From positions 1-39,253 of the forward strand of contig JBHHYN010000014.1 in the NCBI GenBank assembly GCA_046757565.1: a stretch of DNA of 39,253 nt. The letters are read 5' to 3'. The notes under the pieces are model-generated. The model did not search any database. It was given only the letters and a program-made list of their open reading frames with translations, and was not told the DNA's origin. This document shows, piece by piece, positions 32,652 to 39,253 of the stretch. This stretch comes from JBHHYN01 sp046757565. Its GTDB lineage: Bacteria; Pseudomonadota; Gammaproteobacteria; Eutrophobiales; Eutrophobiaceae. Each line of letters begins with the position of its first letter. Position 1 is the first letter of the stretch. The translations under genes were made by a program, and so were the position numbers.

Positions 32652-33929
32652 CTAACCTTCAGCATAAACGATCCGTCCCCGCAGCAGCGTATGCGTGACC
32701 TTGCCGGTCAATTCCCAACCATCGAACGGAGTATTTTTGCCGGCGCTGAGCAAATTTGCTTTGTCTACCTGCCACTTTTTTCCAGGATTGATGATGGTGA
32801 TATCAGCATCTGCGCCAATACTGAGCGTGCCGAGTTCAAGTCCCAGAATTCTTGCCGGATTGACCGTCAGGACTGCAATAGCATGGTTTAATGAAAGGGC
32901 GTCATCATTAACGAGTTCATTGAGTAGAGGGAACAACAGGTCAAGTGTCGAAGCCCCCGGCTCGGTTTCGCTGAACGGCGCGGACTTGGCATCGTCATCA
33001 TGTGGCTGGTGATCGGAACAGACGGCATCAATCACCCCTTCCTCAACCCCTTCTCGCAGTGCCTGCATATCCGATCGTGCGCGCAGGGGAGGGATCATGT
33101 GGCAGTTGGTGTTGTAGTTATCGACGTTCTCTTCTGAAAGCCGCAGATAGCAAATACCCACATCAGCGCTCACCGGCAGTCCCGCTTGCCTGGCTTCCGC
33201 AATCATGCTGACGCTCCTCCTGGAGGAGATGCGGCAGAAGTGTACCTTGACTCCGGTCTGCTCCATCAGCAACAGTGCCCGGCTAATGGCGATGGTCTCC
33301 GCAGTAGAGGGGATTGGTGGTAGCCCGAGACGGGTGCTGACAGGCCCTTCATGGACCACACCGTGGTTGCGGAGGTAATGGTCCTCCGGGTGCAGGAACA
33401 GAGTAATGTCAAAACTGGCCGCATACTCCATTGCCCGGCGCAATACCTCGGTGTTTTCAACGGGCCTATTGGCATTACTAACCCCTGCGCAGCCAGCGCG
33501 TTTCAGTGTATGCATATCAGCCAGACGTTGTCCCTCAAGTGCATGAGTGAGGGCGCCGAGCGGGTATATACGCGTCTTATTGATAGCCTCAGCACGTTGG
33601 TGGATGAGTTCAACTACAGCACTGGTATCAATCACCGGCTGCGTATCCGGAGGACAACAGATTGTCGTGATCCCGGCGCCGGCAGCCGCCAGCGATTCAC
33701 TGGCAATGTTCGCCTTCTGCTCCTGCCCGGGTTCACGCAAGCGGGCGCAGAGATCGACAAAACCGGGACACACCAGCATCCCGACGGCATTTATCTCCTG
33801 GTCCGGTGAAAAATCAGCGGGGCTTTTCAGGACAGAGACTATATGGTCATCGTCAATACAGATATCCCCGAGCGCATCTATGCCGTTTGCCGGGTCGATA
33901 ATCCGTCCGTTGCTGATTCGTCTCCGCAT
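32652..33929 (-). CDS. pyrC': Dihydroorotase-like protein, probably non-catalytic (PyrC')
   Basis: A 425-residue amidohydrolase-fold protein of the dihydroorotase family. The metal-binding motif normally reads D-x-H-x-H-x-R-E-P-G. Here it is PGFVDLCARLREPG, so both histidines are replaced (Cys61, Arg63), while SDHQPH downstream remains. Loss of the HxH pair removes essential zinc ligands. The same is known for the pyrC' product of Pseudomonas, which is inactive and serves as scaffold for aspartate carbamoyltransferase. It overlaps the pyrB stop by one base (TGATG), consistent with complex formation. An active dihydroorotase must be encoded elsewhere. Confidence 0.92.
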   Translation of the reverse strand: MRRRISNGRIIDPANGIDALGDICIDDDHIVSVLKSPADFSPDQEINAVGMLVCPGFVDLCARLREPGQEQKANIASESLAAAGAGITTICCPPDTQPVIDTSAVVELIHQRAEAINKTRIYPLGALTHALEGQRLADMHTLKRAGCAGVSNANRPVENTEVLRRAMEYAASFDITLFLHPEDHYLRNHGVVHEGPVSTRLGLPPIPSTAETIAISRALLLMEQTGVKVHFCRISSRRSVSMIAEARQAGLPVSADVGICYLRLSEENVDNYNTNCHMIPPLRARSDMQALREGVEEGVIDAVCSDHQPHDDDAKSAPFSETEPGASTLDLLFPLLNELVNDDALSLNHAIAVLTVNPARILGLELGTLSIGADADITIINPGKKWQVDKANLLSAGKNTPFDGWELTGKVTHTLLRGRIVYAEG

Positions 33930-34909
33930 CAGGACTGCTCCGTTATATTTTCAGGCAACGTGCCCATGATCATGGCCATGACTGCCATGCGTACGGCGAT
34001 TCCATGGCTGACCTGCTGTAGAATGACCGATTGCTTTCCATCAGCGACATGTGAATCGATTTCAACACCACGGTTGATGGGGCCGGGGTGCATGACGATG
34101 GCATCGTCCTTGGCTGCACGCAGTTTATGCTCTGTCAGACCGTAACACTCAAAATATTCATGTTTACCGGGTAGCAAGGCGCTGCGCATACGTTCCTTCT
34201 GCAGGCGCAGCATGATGATAACATCTGCGTTCTCTATGCCCTGTTCCAGGTTGTGAAATACCTTTACTCCCATTGTTTCCATTGCCGTTGGAATAAGCGT
34301 TTTCGGTGCCACGGCACGGATTTCCTTTACCCCTAATGCGTTGAGGGCATGAATTTCCGAGCGGGCTACACGCGAGTGCATAATATCGCCAACGATGGCG
34401 ATCTTAAGGCTCGAGAAATCCGGCTTTAATTGGCGGATCGTATACATGTCCAGTAACGCCTGGGTTGGATGAGCATTGCGTCCGTCACCACCATTGATGA
34501 CCCGAATATGCGGGGAGACCTGGCCGGCAATGAAATGGGCCGCTCCACTTTTGGCATGACGCACCACAAACATGTCGCAATGCATCGCTTCCAGCGTATG
34601 CAACGTGTCCTGAAGTGACTCGCCCTTGATCGTGGAAGAGGTGTTTACATTGATATTCATGACATCGGCGGAGAGTCTCTTGGCCGCCAGCTCAAAGGTT
34701 GTACGCGTCCGTGTGCTCGGTTCGAAGAACAGGTTAATAATGGTCTTGCCGCGCAGGAGGGGAACTTTTTTCACTGCGCGCTTGCCGACACCGGCAAATG
34801 ATTTTGCGTGATCGAGGATATCAAGAATCATTCGACGGCCGAGACCTTCCGTCGTCAGGAAATGTTTCAGCCGGCCTTTACTGTCCAGTTGAATCGTATT
34901 AGCTGTCAT
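33929..34909 (-). CDS. pyrB: Aspartate carbamoyltransferase, catalytic chain
   Basis: A 326-residue enzyme that joins carbamoyl phosphate and aspartate, the committed step of pyrimidine synthesis. The carbamoyl-phosphate loop is FFEPSTRTRTTFE (STRTRT at 65-70). HPTQALLDMYT follows at 147, and the aspartate-binding segment is MLRLQKERM. No pyrI regulatory chain is nearby; with a downstream non-catalytic PyrC' this fits the Pseudomonas-type dodecamer. It overlaps pyrR by four bases (ATGA) and pyrC' by one. Confidence 0.97.
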   Translation of the reverse strand: MTANTIQLDSKGRLKHFLTTEGLGRRMILDILDHAKSFAGVGKRAVKKVPLLRGKTIINLFFEPSTRTRTTFELAAKRLSADVMNINVNTSSTIKGESLQDTLHTLEAMHCDMFVVRHAKSGAAHFIAGQVSPHIRVINGGDGRNAHPTQALLDMYTIRQLKPDFSSLKIAIVGDIMHSRVARSEIHALNALGVKEIRAVAPKTLIPTAMETMGVKVFHNLEQGIENADVIIMLRLQKERMRSALLPGKHEYFECYGLTEHKLRAAKDDAIVMHPGPINRGVEIDSHVADGKQSVILQQVSHGIAVRMAVMAMIMGTLPENITEQS

Positions 34910-35415
34910 TCCGCTGAATTAAATTCCAGCGCCAGTGGCTCCGGTCCGGTGAGTTTAACCTGTTCATTGGGTTTCAGCTCCAGGGTTTTTCCCGTTATAT
35001 CGGCCTGGACAGGCAGTTCCCGGCCGCTACGGTCTACTAATACAGCCAGGCATATGCTGGCAGGACGGCCATAGTCAAAGAGTTCATTCATGGCGGCGCG
35101 AATCGTCCTGCCTGTATAGAGAACATCATCAACCAATATAATGTGACGATCCTCCACGTCAAACGGCAAATTGGAGGGTGTCACATGCGGGTGCATTCCG
35201 ATCCGGCTAAAATCGTCACGGTAAAATGCGATATTTAATTGGCCCAGTGGTGCATCGATTTGTAGTAATTGATGCAGCCTTTCCGCGACCCATATCCCTC
35301 CTGTATGGATCCCGGTAATTACCGGATCAGAACGTCTTCGTTCATCAAGAAACCCCTGCAACTGAACGCTCATGGCCTGGATCAGCTTTTCAACATTTTC
35401 CAAGTCTGCGTTCAT
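34906..35415 (-). CDS. pyrR: PyrR pyrimidine regulator / uracil phosphoribosyltransferase
   Basis: A 169-residue type I phosphoribosyltransferase fold. The PRPP loop is LVDDVLYTGRTIRAA (about 94-108), and ITGIHTGGIWVAERL supplies the other PRPP contact. In Firmicutes PyrR binds pyr mRNA and causes attenuation. In Pseudomonas-type operons it regulates pyr genes differently. I saw no clear anti-terminator stem upstream in this window. It overlaps ruvX and pyrB by four bases each, so the whole block is translationally coupled. Confidence 0.95.
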   Translation of the reverse strand: MNADLENVEKLIQAMSVQLQGFLDERRRSDPVITGIHTGGIWVAERLHQLLQIDAPLGQLNIAFYRDDFSRIGMHPHVTPSNLPFDVEDRHIILVDDVLYTGRTIRAAMNELFDYGRPASICLAVLVDRSGRELPVQADITGKTLELKPNEQVKLTGPEPLALEFNSAE

Positions 35416-35864
35416 TCATTCTCCGGACTATATGAGCCGTGCATTTTAGCATTGGAGGTGGTTATTTTCGTGTTTTCTGCAAGCCACGATTCAAGTATCA
35501 CTTGTGCTGCTATCGCATCCAGCTGGTCATTGCGGTTCTTTTGCCTCTGTCTGGCCTCGTAGGAAGAGAGCCGTTCGTCTTCATAATGAACCGGCAGGTG
35601 ATAGCGGCCTTTCAGTTGGCGTACAAATTTCCCGGTTAAATTCGTTAGTGGTTGTCTGCTTCCATCCATGCATAAGGGCCTGCCGACTATGAGCGCTTGT
35701 GGCCGCCACTGGTCGATAAGTGCTGAAATCCTGTGCCAGTCCGGTTTGCCGTTGCGGACGCTGATGGTTTCCAATGGTGAAGCAGTGGCTGTCAGTGTTT
35801 GTCCAACAGCAACCCCAATCCGTTTCTCCCCGTAATCGAAACAGATCAGTTTTTTTCCCCTCAC
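35412..35864 (-). CDS. ruvX: Putative Holliday junction resolvase (YqgF/RuvX)
   Basis: A 150-residue RNase H-like nuclease. ICFDYGEKRIGVAVGQ near the N-terminus holds the first catalytic Asp and the conserved G-x-K-R-I-G-V-A. VGRPLCMDGS is next, and VHYEDERLSSYEA supplies the acidic residues. Family members are implicated in 5' end processing of pre-16S rRNA and in recombination. It overlaps both yqgE and pyrR by four bases (ATGA). Confidence 0.95.
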   Translation of the reverse strand: MRGKKLICFDYGEKRIGVAVGQTLTATASPLETISVRNGKPDWHRISALIDQWRPQALIVGRPLCMDGSRQPLTNLTGKFVRQLKGRYHLPVHYEDERLSSYEARQRQKNRNDQLDAIAAQVILESWLAENTKITTSNAKMHGSYSPENE

Positions 35865-36421
35865 GCGTGTCCTATGTCTGAGGATAGATTATCGATATCG
35901 ATGCCTAAAAGCGCCGCGGAATATTCCCAGCGTTTATCGCAGGGTATCCGGAAGATAATTTCGGAGTCTGCCGGTCCGCTAAGCCAGGCATTGTCCATAA
36001 TTTCCTGCTCCAACTGGCCTGCGTCCCAGCCTGCATAACCCAGCGCAATGAGTGACTCATCAGGACCTTTTCCATCTGCAATCGCTTGCAGGATGTCTCG
36101 TGAAGTGGTTACTCCGATCTCATCGCTAACATGAATGGAGGAGTTCCACCTGGTTTCAGGCTGGTGTAATACAAAACCCCTGCCCATCTGCACCGGACCC
36201 CCTTGATAGACCGGGATATTCTGTATAGTGTCATTGCATGGTTGCAATTCCATCTGGGACAGCACTTCGCCAAGGGCAAGGTTTAACGGCCGGTTGATAA
36301 CGATTCCCATGGCGCCATCCTCATTATGAGCGCAAATATAGGTAACCGTTTGATAAAAATTGGGATCGGCCAATCCAGGCATGGCGATCAGGAACTGATT
36401 TGTCAGGTTTGTTGACCGCAT
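35861..36421 (-). CDS. yqgE: YqgE/AlgH family protein (DUF179)
   Basis: A 186-residue protein starting at ATG 36421 (MRSTNLTNQFLIAMPGLADPNFYQTVTYI), matching the usual N-terminus. The frame extends to an ATG at 36469, but those 16 residues are not conserved. Family signatures are AHNEDGAMGIVINRPL, YQGGPVQMGRGFVLH and the closing ALGYAGWDAGQLEQEI. AlgH was linked to alginate regulation in Pseudomonas, but the biochemical role is unknown. It is the first gene of the yqgE-ruvX-pyrR-pyrB-pyrC' operon; tonB and gshB, usually adjacent, are cut off by a plus-strand gene. Confidence 0.94.
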   Translation of the reverse strand: MRSTNLTNQFLIAMPGLADPNFYQTVTYICAHNEDGAMGIVINRPLNLALGEVLSQMELQPCNDTIQNIPVYQGGPVQMGRGFVLHQPETRWNSSIHVSDEIGVTTSRDILQAIADGKGPDESLIALGYAGWDAGQLEQEIMDNAWLSGPADSEIIFRIPCDKRWEYSAALLGIDIDNLSSDIGHA

Positions 36422-36469
36422 AATATAATGGTAACCATATCTGCACGAAAAGACTACCAGATTTGACAT

Positions 36470-36687
36470 GGAGATTTGTGATAGGTTTGATATTTTATCG
36501 TTGTCCTGGTGGTGTTAAAAAAGCGACAATCATTCCGGGGGAATTCTGATTAATATGGTGTCTGCTGTGGCACAGGAATGCGCCGGCAAAAATGACAGCG
36601 TATTTCCATTTTCCAGGCTCCGAAAAGTTCAGGAATGACTTTTTTGGAGGTCCCTTATAATCATGTCATGGGGTTGGATTTGTACCT
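36470..36687. other. Divergent intergenic region before methyltransferase-like gene
   Basis: A stretch of 218 bases between yqgE and the plus-strand gene. It must hold both divergent promoters. TATAAT at about 36655-36660 is a candidate -10 for the plus-strand gene, but a matching -35 at the right spacing is not clear. No repeats were found. Confidence 0.35.
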
Positions 36688-37578
36688 ATGTTTTCAGGCT
36701 TAAAATATCGATTGCGCAGGCGTATTTTCGGTCATCGTTTCCAGCAACAGATAGAGGATGACAACCGGACAATCAGCCTTTTCGGTAATTATCATTATTT
36801 GTCGAAACAACCTTCTTTACTTGCTTCAGGCCATCGGCCACCGATTAATGCCTATGAGTTCAGTTATTACTCACAGAATGGTGAAGACGGCATCATGCTT
36901 CATCTCCTTTCCAGGATCGGCGTTGAAAGCCATTACGTCGTTGAAATCGGTATCGAAGACGGACAGCAGTGCAACAGTAGCAATCTTATTCTGAATTTCG
37001 GTTGGCAGGCTTGTCTCATCGAGGCGGCAGAGCACTGGGCAGAAAAGGCAAGACAATATTTTTCTGACTGTCTGGCCGCTGACAGAGTACGGCTTGTCCA
37101 CGCAACAGCCGGCCCGGAGAATATCAATGCATTGTTACAAAACGAAAAGGTACCGAAATATTTCGATGTGCTATCTATTGATATTGATAGCTATGACTAC
37201 TGGTTATGGGAAGCAGTCGATTCATTTATTCCCCGCATCGTTGTGATCGAATACAATGCTTCATTCGGGCCGTCTCGCTCGGTAACCATTCCCTATGGAA
37301 GCCTGGAAAACGAATCCAACCCGAGTGCACCTTTCTATCACGGCGCATCCCTTTCCGCACTGCAACGGCTCGGTAAACGCAAGGGCTATGTATTGGCAGG
37401 GGTTGACTGCAAAGGTGTCAATGCCTTTTTTGTACGCAGCGATCTGGCCCTCGGAACCGGAATAGAGGCCGTGGAACCGGCACGGGCATTTCGATCCCAT
37501 CACCGGCGCACAAAAGTGAAAACAGTGGAGGAGCAATATCAGGAGCTTGCGCAGATGCCCTTGACAGAAATAGAGTAA
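36688..37578 (+). CDS. FkbM-like SAM-dependent methyltransferase-like protein
   Basis: A 296-residue protein with a central Rossmann-like domain. YSQNGEDGIMLHLL (61-74) precedes VVEIGIEDGQQCNSSNLIL (84-102), where E-x-G-x-x-D-G takes the place of the SAM-binding loop. ACLIEAAEHW follows as the acidic strand end, then SIDIDSYDYWLWEAV (163-177). This pattern occurs in proteins annotated as FkbM-type or sugar-associated methyltransferases near glycan genes. No methyl acceptor can be named. It is on the plus strand between tonB and yqgE, interrupting an otherwise minus-strand conserved cluster. Confidence 0.62.
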   Translation: MFSGLKYRLRRRIFGHRFQQQIEDDNRTISLFGNYHYLSKQPSLLASGHRPPINAYEFSYYSQNGEDGIMLHLLSRIGVESHYVVEIGIEDGQQCNSSNLILNFGWQACLIEAAEHWAEKARQYFSDCLAADRVRLVHATAGPENINALLQNEKVPKYFDVLSIDIDSYDYWLWEAVDSFIPRIVVIEYNASFGPSRSVTIPYGSLENESNPSAPFYHGASLSALQRLGKRKGYVLAGVDCKGVNAFFVRSDLALGTGIEAVEPARAFRSHHRRTKVKTVEEQYQELAQMPLTEIE

Positions 37579-37631
37579 CAGACTATCTCCGACAATAGGG
37601 CCGTCAGCTATTTTCGTACAGCTCTCGTTGT

Positions 37632-38636
37632 TTATCTAAAACCCCTGTTATTAAGGAATTGCCAGGTCCGGGTAATATGCAGGATATCGGTATCCCTGTG
37701 GATGTTTTCGGGGAAAGGGGCATAGGGCGAGGCAAGGCGCACAATCCGAATCGCCGCATCGTCCAGCACCTTATGGCCGGAAGAGCGTCTGATGGTGATT
37801 TGATTGACACTGCCGTCAGGATTCAGTGCAACCTCCAGTATTAGACTGCCGGAGATCTTGCGTTTTCGGGCTTCCTCCGGGTAATTGAGGTTGCCTACGC
37901 GTTCGACTTTCGCGCGCCAGGCTTCCATATAGGCGGCATATTTATAGGATTTGGTACTGGCGGAGATGAATGTTCTGCGTGGCCGCTTTGCCTTTTTCTG
38001 GAGCTTCAGCTTGATTTGCGCGCTCAGAGATGCAATTTTAAAACTGTTTCTCAAAAGTTCGGTAGCACTGGGCGTTGGTTTTTTAACGGGTTTTGTTCTG
38101 ATTTTTCGCTTTGTTTTCTTTTTCTTTACAAGCTTTTTTTCCACCTTGGCCGTGGTTTCGGTGACAGTGGTCTCGGCACTGATGGAATCCGTCACGAGTT
38201 GTTTCTTCTTGCGGGGCTGTGCTGCATCAACATCGGTCTCCGTCTTGCTTTCCAGTTCTGTCACCGGTTCAGGGGGAAGCGCCGGAACAGAGTGTGGCTG
38301 AGCGGCCACTGCCACCTGATTGTCCGGAAAGGGTGGGGGAAGAGGGGTGGCCGGGGTTACTTCCGCCGCCGTGTCCCCTCCGCCTTCAAGGTCTGCCTGT
38401 GCCAGCAGCTTTGCTTCTTCATTGGGACTCGTTTGTTTCTGCATGACAAGTACGATCTGCATAGTGTCATAATGGGGCGTCAGATGATCTTCCGGGGCAA
38501 ATGTCACTCCCAGAATAACGATAGCGTGGAGAATAATGGCAAGACAGAGTGTTAATCCAAACCGGTCTCCCGGCGTAATAACCGGGCGCCCTGTCATGGC
38601 ACTCAATATTTGGTCCCCCTCTGCATTATCTGCCAA
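37632..38636 (-). CDS. tonB: Energy transducer TonB
   Basis: A 334-residue protein that couples the inner-membrane proton gradient (through ExbBD) to outer-membrane receptors. The single N-terminal membrane anchor is GLTLCLAIILHAIVILGVTF (about 27-46). A Pro- and Lys-rich periplasmic linker follows, including the basic run KKLVKKKKTKRKIRTK. The C-terminal TonB domain (about 245-330) has YPEEARKRKISGSLILEVAL and NPDGSVNQITIRRSSGHKVLDDAAIRIV. An in-frame ATG at 38597 is an alternative start. It lies 28 bases after gshB on the same strand, as in Pseudomonas-type gshB-tonB-yqgE loci. Confidence 0.93.
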   Translation of the reverse strand: MADNAEGDQILSAMTGRPVITPGDRFGLTLCLAIILHAIVILGVTFAPEDHLTPHYDTMQIVLVMQKQTSPNEEAKLLAQADLEGGGDTAAEVTPATPLPPPFPDNQVAVAAQPHSVPALPPEPVTELESKTETDVDAAQPRKKKQLVTDSISAETTVTETTAKVEKKLVKKKKTKRKIRTKPVKKPTPSATELLRNSFKIASLSAQIKLKLQKKAKRPRRTFISASTKSYKYAAYMEAWRAKVERVGNLNYPEEARKRKISGSLILEVALNPDGSVNQITIRRSSGHKVLDDAAIRIVRLASPYAPFPENIHRDTDILHITRTWQFLNNRGFR

Positions 38637-38664
38637 AAGTATACCTGACCCGGCATGTCTTTAA

Positions 38665-39253
38665 CTAAACCGGTAGCGGCAGGGTCTTCTTCTGTTCGAT
38701 GCTATCCATAAGTTTCCCAGCAATATCAATATCATAGATTGATTCCAGCTCCCTGATGCAAGTTGGGCTGGTGACATTGATTTCCGTCAGATAATCGCCG
38801 ATAACATCCAGACCAACAAACAGCAATCCTTTATTGCGTAACATCGGGCCTACCTGATCACATATCCACCGGTCCCGTTTACTCAATGGTATGCCTTTCC
38901 CGGAGCCACCTGCGGCGAGATTGCCCCGGGTTTCTCCGGCGAGGGGGATGCGCGCCAGGGCATAATCGACGGGATTGCCATCAATGAGTAATATCCGTTT
39001 ATCGCCCGCACTGATTTCGGGAAGATATTTTTGTACCATGGCGAAGCGCGTGCCATGCCGGGTCATGGACTCAATAATCACATTCATGTTCGGGTCTCTG
39101 GCCTGAATGCGGAAGACGGATTGCCCTCCCATGCCATCAAGCGGTTTGATGATGATATCTTCATGCTGTTCGATAAAGGCCTTGATTAATTTCGCCTTGC
39201 AGCCAACAAGTGTCGGTGGCGCACACTGCGGGAAGTGGCTCACGAACAGCTTT
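38665..39253 (-). CDS. gshB: Glutathione synthetase, C-terminal part (cut by window edge)
   Basis: The frame runs to the right edge without a start of its own, giving about 195 C-terminal residues of the roughly 315 expected. It is the ATP-grasp part that adds glycine to gamma-glutamylcysteine: IIIKPLDGMGGQSVFRI, DKRILLIDGNPVDYALARIP, GETRGNLAAGGSGKGIPL and VGLDVIGDYLTEINVTSPTCIRELE. All are close to the E. coli enzyme, including the metal-binding E-I-N-x-T-S-P. The codons before the apparent GTG at 39243 (K-L-F) also fit the family, so this GTG is internal. Confidence 0.96.
   Translation of the reverse strand, partial: KLFVSHFPQCAPPTLVGCKAKLIKAFIEQHEDIIIKPLDGMGGQSVFRIQARDPNMNVIIESMTRHGTRFAMVQKYLPEISAGDKRILLIDGNPVDYALARIPLAGETRGNLAAGGSGKGIPLSKRDRWICDQVGPMLRNKGLLFVGLDVIGDYLTEINVTSPTCIRELESIYDIDIAGKLMDSIEQKKTLPLPV

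Noticed and set aside
36568..36581. Possible sigma-54 promoter (TGGCACAGGAATGC)
   Set aside because: GG and GC are nine rather than ten bases apart, which RpoN does not tolerate.
38016..38555. 179-residue plus-strand frame
   Set aside because: It is antisense to the Lys/Pro-rich linker of tonB, which is well supported on the minus strand.

Overview
Most of this window (about 4.3 kb to the right end) is chromosomal housekeeping sequence of a gammaproteobacterium. The evidence is SlmA, an argB-slmA junction, the divergent radC / coaBC pair next to rpmB-rpmG, the yggS-proC-yggT-DUF167 cluster facing pilT-pilU, and the gshB-tonB-yqgE-ruvX-pyrR-pyrB-pyrC' order. GC content there is moderate by eye. 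The genus cannot be named from this window. The first ~4.3 kb is visibly different: much richer in G+C, with strongly GC-ending codons and four cell-surface polysaccharide genes on the minus strand. Between the two blocks lies the 3' relic of an IS91-type transposase. That block is therefore either a horizontally acquired surface-glycan island or an assembly join at a repeated element.

Layout. 1-4269 (minus): a CDP-glycerol glycerophosphotransferase-like protein, a sulfotransferase, a GT4 glycosyltransferase and a second GT4 cut by the window edge. 4539-4823: transposase relic. 4876-6283 (minus): an ECF sigma factor, a small one-TM protein (probable anti-sigma) and a Spy/CpxP-like periplasmic protein. 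6463-11262 (minus): a GldA/F/G-type ABC system with a DUF4340 partner, then mutM. 11286-14506 (plus): a HyuA-type hydantoinase/oxoprolinase and a fatty-acid desaturase. 14616-15775 (minus): rpmG, rpmB, radC. 15879-21351 (plus): coaBC, a membrane-anchored algC, argB and slmA, with no dut. 21392-26171 (minus): a DUF4124 protein, pyrE, a DUF4426 protein, DUF167/yggU, yggT, proC and yggS, with no metXW. 26620-30939 (plus): pilT and two PilU-type ATPases, then a SpoIIE-family phosphatase. 30940-31526: an isolated type I-E CRISPR repeat and a tiny pqqA gene missed by length-limited ORF calling, which has its own sigma-54-like promoter and terminator. 31527-36421 (minus): PyrK-like subunit, a 158-bp MITE, pyrC', pyrB, pyrR, ruvX and yqgE. 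36688-37578 (plus): a methyltransferase-like gene. 37632-39253 (minus): tonB and the 3' part of gshB.

How the parts work together: pyrR, pyrB, non-catalytic pyrC', pyrE and a PyrK-like subunit cover much of de novo pyrimidine synthesis and its control. The pil genes power pilus retraction for twitching. The sigma/anti-sigma/Spy-like trio looks like an envelope-stress or metal-sensing circuit. The most notable small-scale features are the autonomous pqqA unit, the orphan CRISPR repeat beside it, and two inverted-repeat-bounded non-autonomous elements, one with a clear 8-bp target duplication.
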